The notes under the pieces: generated by a model | The model's input: the letters and a program-made list of their open reading frames with translations, nothing else | Told to the model about the DNA's origin: nothing | Databases searched by the model: none | Assembly: GCF_000021485.1 (NCBI RefSeq) | Contig: NC_011761.1 | Span: 2,014,001-2,078,000 of the forward strand | DNA length: 64,000 bases | From: Acidithiobacillus ferrooxidans ATCC 23270 | GTDB taxonomy: Bacteria > Pseudomonadota > Gammaproteobacteria > Acidithiobacillales > Acidithiobacillaceae | Direction of reading: 5' to 3' | Shown here: positions 52,716 through 62,986 of the stretch, in pieces | Numbering within the stretch: position 1 is the first letter of the stretch | Layout: each line of letters starts with the position of its first letter | Translations under genes and position numbers: made by a program

Positions 52716-52911
52716 CCGGAAATATTCCAGAAACAAAGGGTCCGTAGTCTACATTCCATGGCGCGGGGCCAAGGCCCAACCCATTCTAAGATGGGGGATC
52801 GCCCGACAGGATTTAGCGCACTGACGACCAAGGGCCGCAGTGCTTAGTTTGAAATGGTTTTGTAGCGGTTGTTTTGCGGCTATTAGACGGACCTTTGGTC
52901 CGTCTTTTTTT
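52716..52911 (+). ncRNA. Candidate small RNA gene, tandem copy 2
   Basis: Same layout as copy 1: CCGGAAATATTC at 52716, possible -10 TAGTCT (52745-52750, exactly 255 bp from TACACT in copy 1), a body unlike that of copy 1, then GTTTTGTAGCGGTTG (52857) and an identical terminator. Only the ends are conserved, as in families of paralogous small RNAs with different target regions. Confidence 0.5.
52885..52911 (+). terminator. Intrinsic terminator, copy 2
   Basis: Identical stem and loop to copy 1 (AGACGGACC 52885-52893, GGTCCGTCT 52897-52905), with seven T after the last C. It lies only about 20 bp before the orn -10, insulating orn from upstream transcription. Confidence 0.85.
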
Positions 52912-52929
52912 ATGTCCCGAAAGCGATGG

Positions 52930-52935
52930 TATACT
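52930..52935 (+). promoter_or_regulatory. Probable -10 of orn
   Basis: TATACT 29 bp before the orn start codon. The T-rich terminator tail occupies the -35 place, so no consensus -35 is present. Confidence 0.5.
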
Positions 52936-52963
52936 AGGCCCGTTCGCTCATCAAGGATGTCGC

Positions 52964-53548
52964 ATGGACCCCAAAGCACACCGCCTCATCTGGATCGATC
53001 TGGAGATGACAGGTCTGCATCCGGGACAGGATCAGATTCTGGAAATCGCCACGCTGGTCACGGACGATAGTCTGCGGATTCTCTGCGAAGGCCCGGTACT
53101 GGCCGTCCATCAACCCGAATTCGTGCTCGCGGCGCTGGATGACTGGAACCAGCGTACCCACAGTACTTCGGGCCTCCTGCAGCGGGTCCGCGACAGCCGC
53201 CTGGATATGGCCGCCGCAGAAACCCAAACTCTGGACTTCCTGCACCAGCATGTTACCACCGGCACATCACCGATGTGCGGCAACAGCGTATGTCAGGATC
53301 GCCGATTTTTAGCCCGCCTGATGCCGCGGCTGGAACGTTTTTTTCACTATCGGATGATCGATGTGAGCACCGTCAAGGAACTCGCCACCCGCTGGTATCC
53401 GCACCTACCCAAATTTTCCAAGGCCGAGCGCCACGAAGCGCTGGCCGATATTCGCGAATCTGTTGCCGAACTCGCTTATTATCGCGAACGACTTTTCCCG
53501 CAGACACCTTTTCCAGGCTCTGGGGCTGGAAACTCCGCAACTGAATAG
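52964..53548 (+). CDS. orn: Oligoribonuclease
   Basis: 194 residues. A DEDDh 3'-5' exonuclease that degrades di- to pentaribonucleotides, including pGpG from cyclic-di-GMP turnover. [10 protein letters not shown] (D12, E14) starts the active site, [21 protein letters not shown] holds the third acid region, and [24 protein letters not shown] supplies the His and last Asp. The ATG at 52964 with AAGGA upstream gives the standard N-terminus. Essential in many proteobacteria. Confidence 0.96.
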   Translation: MDPKAHRLIWIDLEMTGLHPGQDQILEIATLVTDDSLRILCEGPVLAVHQPEFVLAALDDWNQRTHSTSGLLQRVRDSRLDMAAAETQTLDFLHQHVTTGTSPMCGNSVCQDRRFLARLMPRLERFFHYRMIDVSTVKELATRWYPHLPKFSKAERHEALADIRESVAELAYYRERLFPQTPFPGSGAGNSATE

Positions 53549-53694
53549 GCGCCGATAGTTGGCTCGCCTACCACCGCGGCTTCTTTGCCGATACGGTGCG
53601 GATGCAACCACACCAATGTTAAGATGGCTGCTTGCAGCCGGTCGGCAACCTGGCGCGGGGTGGATGCGGCATTTATTTTGGAGGCTCCAACGCG

Positions 53695-54783
53695 GTGGAT
53701 ATTGATCTCTTTTACGAACTCGCCGTACCCGCCCATATGGGTCGCAGTGAGGCTCAGGTTTATCATGAAACGCTGGATGAACTCAGCCTCGCCGATACCC
53801 TGGGTTTCCACGGCGCGTGGTTGGTGGAACACCATTTCATGCGGGAATACTCACACTCCAGTGCTCCAGAAACGGTCCTTGCCGCCGCCAGCCAGCGTAC
53901 CCGGAATCTGCGTCTCGGGCACGCCGTCGTCGTCCTGCCCTACAATCACGCCATCCGGGTTGCGGAACGCGCCGCCGCCTTGGATATTCTCAGCCATGGC
54001 CGTCTGGAGATGGGCATCGGGCGAGGGTTTTCTCCCAAGGAATATCAGATTTTTGGCAATCGGATGGCGGACAGCAGGCTACACCTGCAGGAGGGGCTGC
54101 AAATCCTTCGCCAGGCCGGCGGTGGTGCTTTCAGCCATCACGGAAAACTCTACGACTTCAGTGATCTGGACATTCTTCCCAAGCCTCTCCAGCAGCCCCA
54201 CCCTCCCCTGTGGGCGGCCGCCGTGAGTCCGGCAACTTTCCAGTGGGCGGCACAAGAGGCCATTGGCGTGCTTTCCGGGCCATTCAAACCCTGGTTCCTG
54301 ATCAAACAGGATCTGCGTGCCTATAAAAAGACCTGGCGAGAGCACCACGGAGACGGCCCCGTGCAGGCGGGCCAAAATGGGAACTTCGCCATGACCATAG
54401 GTTGTTTATGTTTGGAAGATGCGGCCGAGGCGCGTCGGCTGGCGGAAGGTTTCACCTGGTACTACCAGCGACTCCTGGATCAGACGCGACCGGTTCTGGT
54501 ACAGCTGCGCGAGAGCTATGAATACTACCATCGCCTCGGCTTTCTGGAGCCGCTGCTGCGCCGCGGCCTCAGCCTGCAACTGCTGGAGACCATGGGCATG
54601 GTCGTCGTCGGTGACCCCGACACCTGTCGTCGGCGGCTGGCCCGTTATGCCCGGGCAGGGGTAAATCGCCTGATTCTGGCCGTAGGTGCCGGGATGGTCC
54701 CCAGCGAGGTCACCCAGCGCTCGCTGCGCCTGCTGGCCGATGAGGTACTGCCGGCCCTGCGCACCTCCCCCTCCCCCCACTGA
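53695..54783 (+). CDS. Luciferase-like flavin-dependent monooxygenase
   Basis: 362 residues from GTG 53695, with GGAGG ten bases upstream (the frame is open a little further). TIM-barrel LLM family: WLVEHHFMREYSHSSAPETV, LRLGHAVVVLPYNHAIRVAE, LDILSHGRLEMGIGRGFSP and GDPDTCRRRLARYARAGVN. Such enzymes use reduced FMN or F420 and O2. It overlaps an epimerase-like gene by one base (TGATG), followed by an AurF-like oxygenase, so the three probably make or modify a small molecule. The product is unknown. Confidence 0.88.
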   Translation: MDIDLFYELAVPAHMGRSEAQVYHETLDELSLADTLGFHGAWLVEHHFMREYSHSSAPETVLAAASQRTRNLRLGHAVVVLPYNHAIRVAERAAALDILSHGRLEMGIGRGFSPKEYQIFGNRMADSRLHLQEGLQILRQAGGGAFSHHGKLYDFSDLDILPKPLQQPHPPLWAAAVSPATFQWAAQEAIGVLSGPFKPWFLIKQDLRAYKKTWREHHGDGPVQAGQNGNFAMTIGCLCLEDAAEARRLAEGFTWYYQRLLDQTRPVLVQLRESYEYYHRLGFLEPLLRRGLSLQLLETMGMVVVGDPDTCRRRLARYARAGVNRLILAVGAGMVPSEVTQRSLRLLADEVLPALRTSPSPH

Positions 54784-55745
54784 TGCAGGTGCTGGTCACC
54801 GGCGCTGCGGGGCATACGGCGGCGGCTCTGCTGCCGGCCTTGCTCGCTTGGCCGTATATCCGCCGGATTATCGCCCTGGACCGACGGCCGCCGGCATTGC
54901 AGCATCCCAAACTATATTACCTGCCTCTGGATATCCGTGACCCACAACTGGCGGAGCACCTGACCGGAGTGGATTGCGTCATCCATCTTGCCTTTATGGT
55001 GCTCAGCCCTCGCCTTGGACCACAACAGCGCTGGCGTGCGGAAATGCGCCAGGTCAATCTTGATGGCAGTCAGCACCTGTTCCTTGCGGCCGCGGATGCC
55101 GGTGTACCGCAAGTCGTCTATTCCGGCAGTGTGGCCGCCTATGGCGCCTGGCCGGACAATCCGGTGCCCATTGGCGAGAACCAACCTTGCCGGCCGGTAC
55201 CCGGTTTTGCCTACAGTGAGGACAAGGCCGCACTGGAGCAGTGGCTGGACGGGTTCACGGCTGCTCAGAAAAAAACCGCTGTCACCCGCCTGCGCTTGCA
55301 CGCCATTATCGGTCTCCATGGGCAGGCCCTGGTGAATGAGATTGCGACGAGCCCTTACGGACTGCGACTAAGCAATCCGGACCTGCCCATCCAGTGTCTC
55401 CATGAAGATGACGCGGCCAGCGCAATACTGGCCGCGCTCCGTTATGGGCAGGATGGCATCTTCAACATCGCGGCGCCTGATCCCATTCCCTGGTCCAGCA
55501 TTCCCCGCCGTTGGCAGTTGCCCCTCTCACCCACGCAAATGCACGGTCTGCACAGGTGGCTGCGGCCCCTCAGCACCCGCCTTGGTGATCCCGGCTGGCT
55601 GCAGGTGCTGGAAAATCCATTGATCGTCGATATTTCCAGCGCCCGGCAGAAATTGAAATGGCAGCCCCGCTATGACGTGCGTCACGCGATAAACCAGGTG
55701 CGTGATGCCTGCGGACAGAGCCCGATACACCCTTGGAGCGGCTGA
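54783..55745 (+). CDS. NAD(P)-dependent epimerase/dehydratase (SDR family)
   Basis: 320 residues. Extended SDR: N-terminal nucleotide motif VTGAAGHTAAALLPALL, VIHLAFMV, SGSVAAYGA and the catalytic YxxxK as YSEDK. The C-terminal half (LRLHAIIGLHGQALVNEI; LHEDDAASAILAALRYGQDG; FNIAAPDPIPW) is typical of NAD-dependent epimerases. It shares one base with the gene before it and is 6 bp from the AurF-like gene. The substrate is unknown. Confidence 0.88.
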   Translation: MQVLVTGAAGHTAAALLPALLAWPYIRRIIALDRRPPALQHPKLYYLPLDIRDPQLAEHLTGVDCVIHLAFMVLSPRLGPQQRWRAEMRQVNLDGSQHLFLAAADAGVPQVVYSGSVAAYGAWPDNPVPIGENQPCRPVPGFAYSEDKAALEQWLDGFTAAQKKTAVTRLRLHAIIGLHGQALVNEIATSPYGLRLSNPDLPIQCLHEDDAASAILAALRYGQDGIFNIAAPDPIPWSSIPRRWQLPLSPTQMHGLHRWLRPLSTRLGDPGWLQVLENPLIVDISSARQKLKWQPRYDVRHAINQVRDACGQSPIHPWSG

Positions 55746-55751
55746 GCGTCC

Positions 55752-56657
55752 GTGGCAGAATGGCGTATGAACTTTGCTCATCATATTCCTGCGCAAGCGC
55801 AGATCCAGCGGCACCATGACGCCTTGGTCAACCGGCTCAGCGAGCACAGCAGTCACTACCGGGACCCGGTCCAGACGGTCCCCTGGGAAAGCCTCGACGC
55901 GGAAACAGCTTGGCTCCCGGAAGAGTTGCTGTCCTTGTATGGGTTGCCTGAATACTCACAGTTGAGTCCGGAGGAGCGTATCCGCCTTTCCCAGGTCGAG
56001 TTCGTCTCCTTTTGCGAGTTGGGCTTGTGGCTGGAAGCACTCTTCATCCAACGCCTTGGCGCCAACTCACTCCAGGAGATGTACCGCGACCCGGTCAGTT
56101 ACCACTATCAGTTGCACGAACTGCGGGAAGAAGTGGGGCACAGCCTTATGTTTCTGGAGCTACAGCGACGTTCCCAGCGTTCCTTCATGACACCGCTGAG
56201 CCAACGCCCGCCACTGGCGCGTCTTTTCGCCCGCTACGCGCCAGAAGGCTCGGCCGCTTTCTGGGCTACCATCCTCATCGGCGAGAACGTACCCGATCGC
56301 GTAAATCGTATTATCTTTGCCCACAAAGAATTACCCGCTGCGGTGCTGACCATCACCCATGTGCATATGCGCGAAGAAGCCCGCCATATGGCCTTCGCGC
56401 GTACCACTATCCAGATGCGCAGCCAGGCCATGAGCCGGGCGAAAAAACTTCTGATCAGCCCTGTCCTGCGCGAGGTTTTCCGGCAGTTTTTGCGGACCTG
56501 CTTCTTCCCGTCCGAACAGGTCTATGCAGCAGCCGGGCTGAGCAATCCCCGGATCTGGGTGCGGCGTGCGCGCCGCAATCCACACCGTATCGAACTGATG
56601 AACCAGTGTGCGCTTCCCAGCCGGGATTTCCTGCGCACCCAGGGCTTTGCCTTGTGA
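55752..56657 (+). CDS. AurF-like diiron oxygenase
   Basis: 301 residues starting at GTG 55752 (ATG 55767 is an alternative). Helical ferritin-like protein of the para-aminobenzoate N-oxygenase type: metal ligand clusters VEFVSFCELGLWLE, HELREEVGHSLMFLEL and HVHMREEARHMAFAR carry the expected Glu and His residues. AurF-type enzymes oxidise amines to nitro groups or hydroxylate carbon. Third gene of the trio with the luciferase-like enzyme and the SDR; together they suggest a small oxidative pathway. No transporter or regulator adjoins. Confidence 0.8.
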   Translation: MAEWRMNFAHHIPAQAQIQRHHDALVNRLSEHSSHYRDPVQTVPWESLDAETAWLPEELLSLYGLPEYSQLSPEERIRLSQVEFVSFCELGLWLEALFIQRLGANSLQEMYRDPVSYHYQLHELREEVGHSLMFLELQRRSQRSFMTPLSQRPPLARLFARYAPEGSAAFWATILIGENVPDRVNRIIFAHKELPAAVLTITHVHMREEARHMAFARTTIQMRSQAMSRAKKLLISPVLREVFRQFLRTCFFPSEQVYAAAGLSNPRIWVRRARRNPHRIELMNQCALPSRDFLRTQGFAL

Positions 56658-56701
56658 TCCGCGCTTTCCTGCTATAGTTTGAGAGTTGACGTCCCACTTG
56701 A

Positions 56702-58348
<1,647 letters not shown>

Positions 58349-58363
58349 TATAGGAGACTGATC

Positions 58364-58726
58364 ATGATGAATTTTGAAAACGACGGCGACAACGGCATGG
58401 GCTACAGCGCCCTGGGGATCGCCCTGCTGGCGGGTGCGGTAGCGGGCGCGGTCACGGCTCTGCTCTTCGCTCCGCAGACAGGTGACCGCACTCGCGAACA
58501 ATTGCGGCAGCAGGCCAATCGGGCCTGGGATCGCGTCGTCGCGTCGCGTGAGCGGATAAATGAGCGAGTTGAGGAACTGCTCGATACCATTGCCATTTAT
58601 AGCGAAGAACTGGTGCAGAAGGGCAAGGAACTGAGTGACAAAGAGCGCCAACGCCTGAATGACGGTATTGCTCTCGCCCGCGGCGAACTGGACCGTCTGC
58701 GCCGTCGTCTCTCTCGCCTCGATTGA
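58364..58726 (+). CDS. YtxH-domain membrane protein
   Basis: 120 residues from ATG 58364 (AGGAG). A single N-terminal helix (ALGIALLAGAVAGAVTALLFAP) followed by TGDRTREQLRQQANRAWDRV, the YtxH pattern (LFAPKSGKETR), and a charged helical/coiled-coil tail. Family members are membrane-anchored stress-related proteins of unknown role. It sits between pgm and tRNA-Pro. Confidence 0.82.
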   Translation: MMNFENDGDNGMGYSALGIALLAGAVAGAVTALLFAPQTGDRTREQLRQQANRAWDRVVASRERINERVEELLDTIAIYSEELVQKGKELSDKERQRLNDGIALARGELDRLRRRLSRLD

Positions 58727-58760
58727 CCGCAGCGGGGCGAGCGGCTATTCTCCTCCGCGA

Positions 58761-58837
58761 CGGGGCGTAGCGCAGCTTGGTAGCGCGCCTGCTTTGGGAG
58801 CAGGATGTCGTAGGTTCGAATCCTATCGCCCCGACCA
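58761..58837 (+). tRNA. tRNA-Pro (anticodon TGG)
   Basis: 77 nt with encoded CCA. Acceptor CGGGGCG pairs with CGCCCCG; D arm with TAGCGCAGC; anticodon loop TTTGGGA gives UGG; T arm GGTTCGAATCC. All arms fold normally. It lies 18 bp before mgtA. Confidence 0.95.
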
Positions 58838-58855
58838 ATCAAAGCAAAGTGAGCC

Positions 58856-61399
58856 ATGTCTGAGCCCACGGAAGTGGAAGCGGCCTTTTGGCGACAACCT
58901 TTGCCAAACCTTTTTCATGCGCTCCATACCAGCCCTCGTGGCTTAACAACGGAAGAAGCCGCTTCGCGATTGACGTCTTTCGGCCTGAACGCACTACGAC
59001 CCGCGCTGCGCGGCACGCTCCTCCGGCTGTTTCTCTCCCGTTTTCGCAATCCCCTGGTCATTATCCTTCTGGTCGCCAGCGCGATTTCTGCCGTGACAGG
59101 CGACAGGGCCAGCTTCCTGATCATCAGCGCCATGGTGTTGATGAGCGTGGCCTTGGACACCGTGCAGGAATACCGCGCTGGGCAGGCGGCCGAGCGACTC
59201 AAGCGATCCGTCGCCGTGCACGCCACGGTCCTGCGTGATGGTCGCCCGCGTGACATTCCGATTTTCGAGGTGGTGCCAGGAGATGCGGTGCTGCTGACCG
59301 CAGGTGATTCGGTCCCCGCAGACGGGCGACTCATCGAGGCACGGGATTTTTTTGTCAACCAGGCGCTCCTCACCGGCGAGCCGTACCCGGTGGAAAAGCA
59401 TGCGATCGAACTTTCCGGCGAGGCAGATCTGGATACCGCCGATAATGCAGCCTTCATGGGCACATCCGTCATCAGCGGCAAGGCGACCATCCTGGTCTGC
59501 CGCACCGGCCTGGGCACCGCCCTCGGCGAGATCGCCGACAGCCTGGCCAGCAAACCGCCCCCCACTTCCTTCGAACGGGGCACACGCCAATTCGGCTTGC
59601 TGATCATGCGCCTAACGGTTTTTCTGGCGTTGTTCGCGCTTTTGGTCAACACCGCATTTCATCGCCCCCTGCTGGAGTCCTTTCTGTTCGCCGTCGCCCT
59701 GGCCGTAGGTCTCACGCCAGAACTTCTACCGATGATCGTTTCGGTTACCCTCGCGCGCGGGGCCATCCGGATGGCCCGGAAAAAGGTGATCGTGAAACGC
59801 TTGGCGTCGGTGCAGAATCTGGGGTCGATGGACGTGCTCTGCACGGACAAGACGGGAACACTCACCGAGGCGCACATCCGGCTTGAGCACCACGTGGACA
59901 TCATGGGGCGGGAGAGCGAAGGGGTGCTGGAATTAGCTTATCTCAACAGCCACTTCGAGACTGGCCTCAAAAGCCCTCTGGACGATGCCATTCTCGCCCA
60001 TCAGGAAATCAACGTCAGCGCCTGGCGAAAAATTGATGAAGCACCCTTCGATTTCGAGCGGCGGCGGGTCTCCGTGCTGGTGGAAAAAAACGATAGCCGG
60101 CTTCTGGTAGTGAAGGGTGCTCCCGAGGACGTCCTTCGACTTGCCGTGGCGTATGAGGCGGACGGGGTCCAAACGCCATTCGACGCACAGACTCGCAGTC
60201 GGGCAGAGGTGTTGTGCGACGAATGGGGACAGAAGGGCTTCCGGGTGCTCGGTATCGCCTGGCGACGAGTGCCACTTGACCATCCCCACGCCGTGGTGGG
60301 CGATGAAACCGAGTTGGTATTTGCCGGCTTTGCCGCTTTCCTGGATCCCCCGAAGGAAACGGCGGCCCGTGCGGTTGGCGATTTGGCCAAAAGCGGGGTG
60401 GCAGTGAAGATTGTCACTGGTGACAACGATCTGGTCACCCGTCACGTCTGTGCGCAAATCGGGCTGCCTGTGAGCAAGGTCCTGACCGGCGCCGAGATCC
60501 AGAAGATGGACGACTTTGCCCTGCAGGCGCTAGTGGAGGAGGCAAACCTATTTTGCCGCGTCACTCCCGCACAGAAAAACCGCGTTATCCTGGCCCTCAA
60601 AGCACGTCACCACGTCGTGGGTTTTCTTGGCGACGGCATCAACGACGCCCCCTCGCTCCATTCCGCAGATGTGGGGATATCCGTGGACGGCGCGGTGGAC
60701 GTGGCCAAGGATGCAGCGGACATGATCCTGCTCGAACGCGACCTCGATGTGTTGTACGAAGGCATTCGAGAAGGACGACGCACCTTCGGTAACGTATTGA
60801 AGTATATCATGATGGGCACCAGTTCCAATTTTGGGAACATGTTCAGCATGGCTGGTGCCACCCTGATCATCCCGTTTTTGCCCATGCTGCCGGTACAGAT
60901 CCTGCTCAACAACTTCCTTTACGACCTCTCGGAGGTTCCGATCCCACTGGACAATGTAGATGAAAGCTATTTGTCGCACCCTCACGAGTGGGATATGGCC
61001 TTCATTCGCAACTTCATGATGGTGATCGGCCCGATCAGTTCGCTCTTCGACTTCCTCACTTTTTATATCATGTTGCACGTTTTCCATGCCGGTGAGGAGA
61101 TGTTCCACACCGGCTGGTTCATCGAATCCATCGCCACCCAGGTTCTGGTAATATTCGTCATTCGTACCCGCTTCAATCCTTTGACCAGCCGTCCGCACCC
61201 TTTGCTGGCGGGAACATCATTAACCGTGGTCGCTGTGGCCGCCCTGCTGCCTTTGACCCCGATAGGCGCCACGCTGGGATTTGTGGCACTGCCGTTGGAT
61301 TTCTTCGCGATACTTATGGCCATGGTCGTCGTGTACCTGCTGGCGGTGGAAGGAGTGAAAAGATGGTTTTACCGACGCCTAGCAGCCCGTCGGTTTTAG
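58856..61399 (+). CDS. mgtA: P-type ATPase, magnesium transporter MgtA/MgtB type
   Basis: 847 residues. Type IIIB P-type ATPase importing Mg2+. Phosphorylation site D331 (CTDKTGTLTEAHIRLEHHVD; RIxxEHHxD is typical of MgtA/B), TGE-type actuator LLTGEPYPVEK, nucleotide site VKGAPEDVL, hinge GFLGDGINDAPSLHSADVGIS, and membrane motif GLTPELLPMIVSVTLARGA. The C-terminal SSNFGNMFSMAGA, VQILLNNFLYDLSE and DNVDESYL also match MgtA. No mgtL-like leader is seen in the 18 bp upstream, where a tRNA ends. Confidence 0.93.
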   Translation: MSEPTEVEAAFWRQPLPNLFHALHTSPRGLTTEEAASRLTSFGLNALRPALRGTLLRLFLSRFRNPLVIILLVASAISAVTGDRASFLIISAMVLMSVALDTVQEYRAGQAAERLKRSVAVHATVLRDGRPRDIPIFEVVPGDAVLLTAGDSVPADGRLIEARDFFVNQALLTGEPYPVEKHAIELSGEADLDTADNAAFMGTSVISGKATILVCRTGLGTALGEIADSLASKPPPTSFERGTRQFGLLIMRLTVFLALFALLVNTAFHRPLLESFLFAVALAVGLTPELLPMIVSVTLARGAIRMARKKVIVKRLASVQNLGSMDVLCTDKTGTLTEAHIRLEHHVDIMGRESEGVLELAYLNSHFETGLKSPLDDAILAHQEINVSAWRKIDEAPFDFERRRVSVLVEKNDSRLLVVKGAPEDVLRLAVAYEADGVQTPFDAQTRSRAEVLCDEWGQKGFRVLGIAWRRVPLDHPHAVVGDETELVFAGFAAFLDPPKETAARAVGDLAKSGVAVKIVTGDNDLVTRHVCAQIGLPVSKVLTGAEIQKMDDFALQALVEEANLFCRVTPAQKNRVILALKARHHVVGFLGDGINDAPSLHSADVGISVDGAVDVAKDAADMILLERDLDVLYEGIREGRRTFGNVLKYIMMGTSSNFGNMFSMAGATLIIPFLPMLPVQILLNNFLYDLSEVPIPLDNVDESYLSHPHEWDMAFIRNFMMVIGPISSLFDFLTFYIMLHVFHAGEEMFHTGWFIESIATQVLVIFVIRTRFNPLTSRPHPLLAGTSLTVVAVAALLPLTPIGATLGFVALPLDFFAILMAMVVVYLLAVEGVKRWFYRRLAARRF

Positions 61400-61656
61400 C
61401 TTCGGGGTGCTACCGATTTCCGCCAAGGATTTCTTGAAATTGCTCATTTGGAGCCGATCTCGGTTCTTTTTGCCCTGGGCCCTAACGTATAGCGCACAAG
61501 GAGGACTACCGGAATCCCGTCACCGATTTGATAATACCGAAGACGGGCCCTATGCCCTGTTGTTCCAAAGTGGCATTGCTATGGCAAACTCCTGTAAAAT
61601 GCGGCTGCGCCGAGTCCCGGCTAAGGAATGGCACATATCAGAAAGAGGGAAGCGAA

Positions 61657-62247
61657 ATGAACGAGAATGCGGCATTACTGAACAAAGAGGCACCGGACTC
61701 AGGTGGAGATCTACCCGTGCGCTATGACCGGACAACCATCATTCTGCATTGGCTAACCGTGGTTCTGGTCGTCGTACTCTTTGCCCTGGCCGAAATCTGG
61801 GATTTTCTCGAGCATGGGGCGCCGCTCCGGAAGGAATTCCAGTCCCTTCATATTTCACTGGGCATCCTGCTGACGGTGGTGCTCATAATACGGCTGGGCT
61901 GGCGTACCACACGCGGCACGCGCATGCCGGCGGCGACAAACTTGCAGGAAAGGCTGGCGAAAGGGATGCAACATGTGCTCTACCTCCTGCTGGCGGTACA
62001 GGTAGCGCTTGGTTTTCTGCTGCGCTGGGCACAGGCGGAATCCTTCACATTCTTCGGGCTCTTGTCCCTGCAGTTTGCGACTGTCAAAAATCGCGTCCTG
62101 GAACACACCTTCGGCAACTTCCACAACATCATTGCCTGGACCATCATTATCCTCGCCGGTCTGCATGCTGCGGCGGCACTGATGCACCACTACATCCTCA
62201 AGGATGACACGCTGGAACGGATACTCCCGAGAAAAACCGGCCGTTAG
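61657..62247 (+). CDS. Cytochrome b561 family protein
   Basis: 196 residues from ATG 61657 with GAGGGAAG upstream. Four membrane helices with heme-binding histidines in TTIILHWLTVVLVVVLFALA, EFQSLHISLGILLTVVLIIR, YLLLAVQVALGFLLRW and FGNFHNIIAWTIIILAGLHA. Bacterial b561 proteins pass electrons from quinol or to superoxide. The 257-bp gap upstream holds its promoter, which I cannot place. The gene stands alone. Confidence 0.88.
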   Translation: MNENAALLNKEAPDSGGDLPVRYDRTTIILHWLTVVLVVVLFALAEIWDFLEHGAPLRKEFQSLHISLGILLTVVLIIRLGWRTTRGTRMPAATNLQERLAKGMQHVLYLLLAVQVALGFLLRWAQAESFTFFGLLSLQFATVKNRVLEHTFGNFHNIIAWTIIILAGLHAAAALMHHYILKDDTLERILPRKTGR

Positions 62248-62986
62248 TCGCCTGCGCACGGCGTTTTCCGGTCAATTCCACCGCGGACCCCCTGGAACAA
62301 ACCCGGCGCCAATGCGCCGGGAGGACCGTGGCCAATCCTCCTCACTCATGAGGGTTAGGCTACCGGGCAGACTGTAAAAAACCGTTTAACCTCAACGACA
62401 GAGTAGTCCTGCGCAGCGTCCCTGATTTCGATCTGGCAGGTCAGATTCCGGGGAAAGTCCAAATTGAAGATCATGGCCCGCTGCTTTGCGGCCTGAGCAT
62501 CGAGCAGAGTCCCATTTGCCCGGCGCCGCATATCCCGTGCCGTGGCCGGGACCGCCCCCAGAGCGGCGGAGAAGCCCGCTCGCCTTCCTGATGGCGGGAG
62601 GCGGACCGAAAAGGGTCGAGCTGGCAGGCGATATTGCCAAACTGGTGCGTCACAACATGGAGAAGGATATCCACCATTTCCATCCGGCGGTGATAGGGAA
62701 CTCATCGGGCAAATATCGGTCCATGAATCGTGGTTGCGGTATTCCCCCTGCGACCATTGTTTCTACGATTCTATATTTTTTGGTGAAATTCAGGAGGATT
62801 ACCATGAGAAGCGACCCCACTCACCCTCCATGGAAGCGTCAGGTACTCACCCTCGCGAGTGTCGCCGTCTTGAAGACCACACCTTGATTCAAGGATAAAC
62901 ATAATCTCATCGAACCTGTACCGATAGTTGGCGGGCATAGCCATGCGTGACTTTGCTCGCTGCGCTTAGAAAAATAAGGAACGTCA
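62248..62986. other. Long stretch without a recognised gene
   Basis: About 740 bp. An 8-bp perfect hairpin (CCCGGCGC 62302-62309, GCGCCGGG 62314-62321) lacks a T-tract. Frames exist on both strands (62355-62705 minus; 62486-62887 plus), but none shows a family or consistent codon use; the plus one contains GGGPKRVELAGDIAKLVRHN, perhaps an old gene piece. The promoter of the following membrane protein should lie near the right end. Confidence 0.35.

Larger units (their letters stand above)
52602..52911 (+). repeat. Direct repeat of about 54 bp, 255 bp apart
   Basis: The stretches 52602-52655 and 52857-52911 are identical apart from the T-run length, starting GTTTTGTAGCGGTTGTTTTG and ending in the terminator stems. 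A shorter upstream repeat (52463 and 52716) lies at nearly the same offset. The pair arose by tandem duplication of about 255 bp, followed by divergence of the middle. Confidence 0.85.

Noticed and set aside
62302..62321. Hairpin after cytochrome b561 as an intrinsic terminator
   Set aside because: The stem is good but no T-run follows on either strand.
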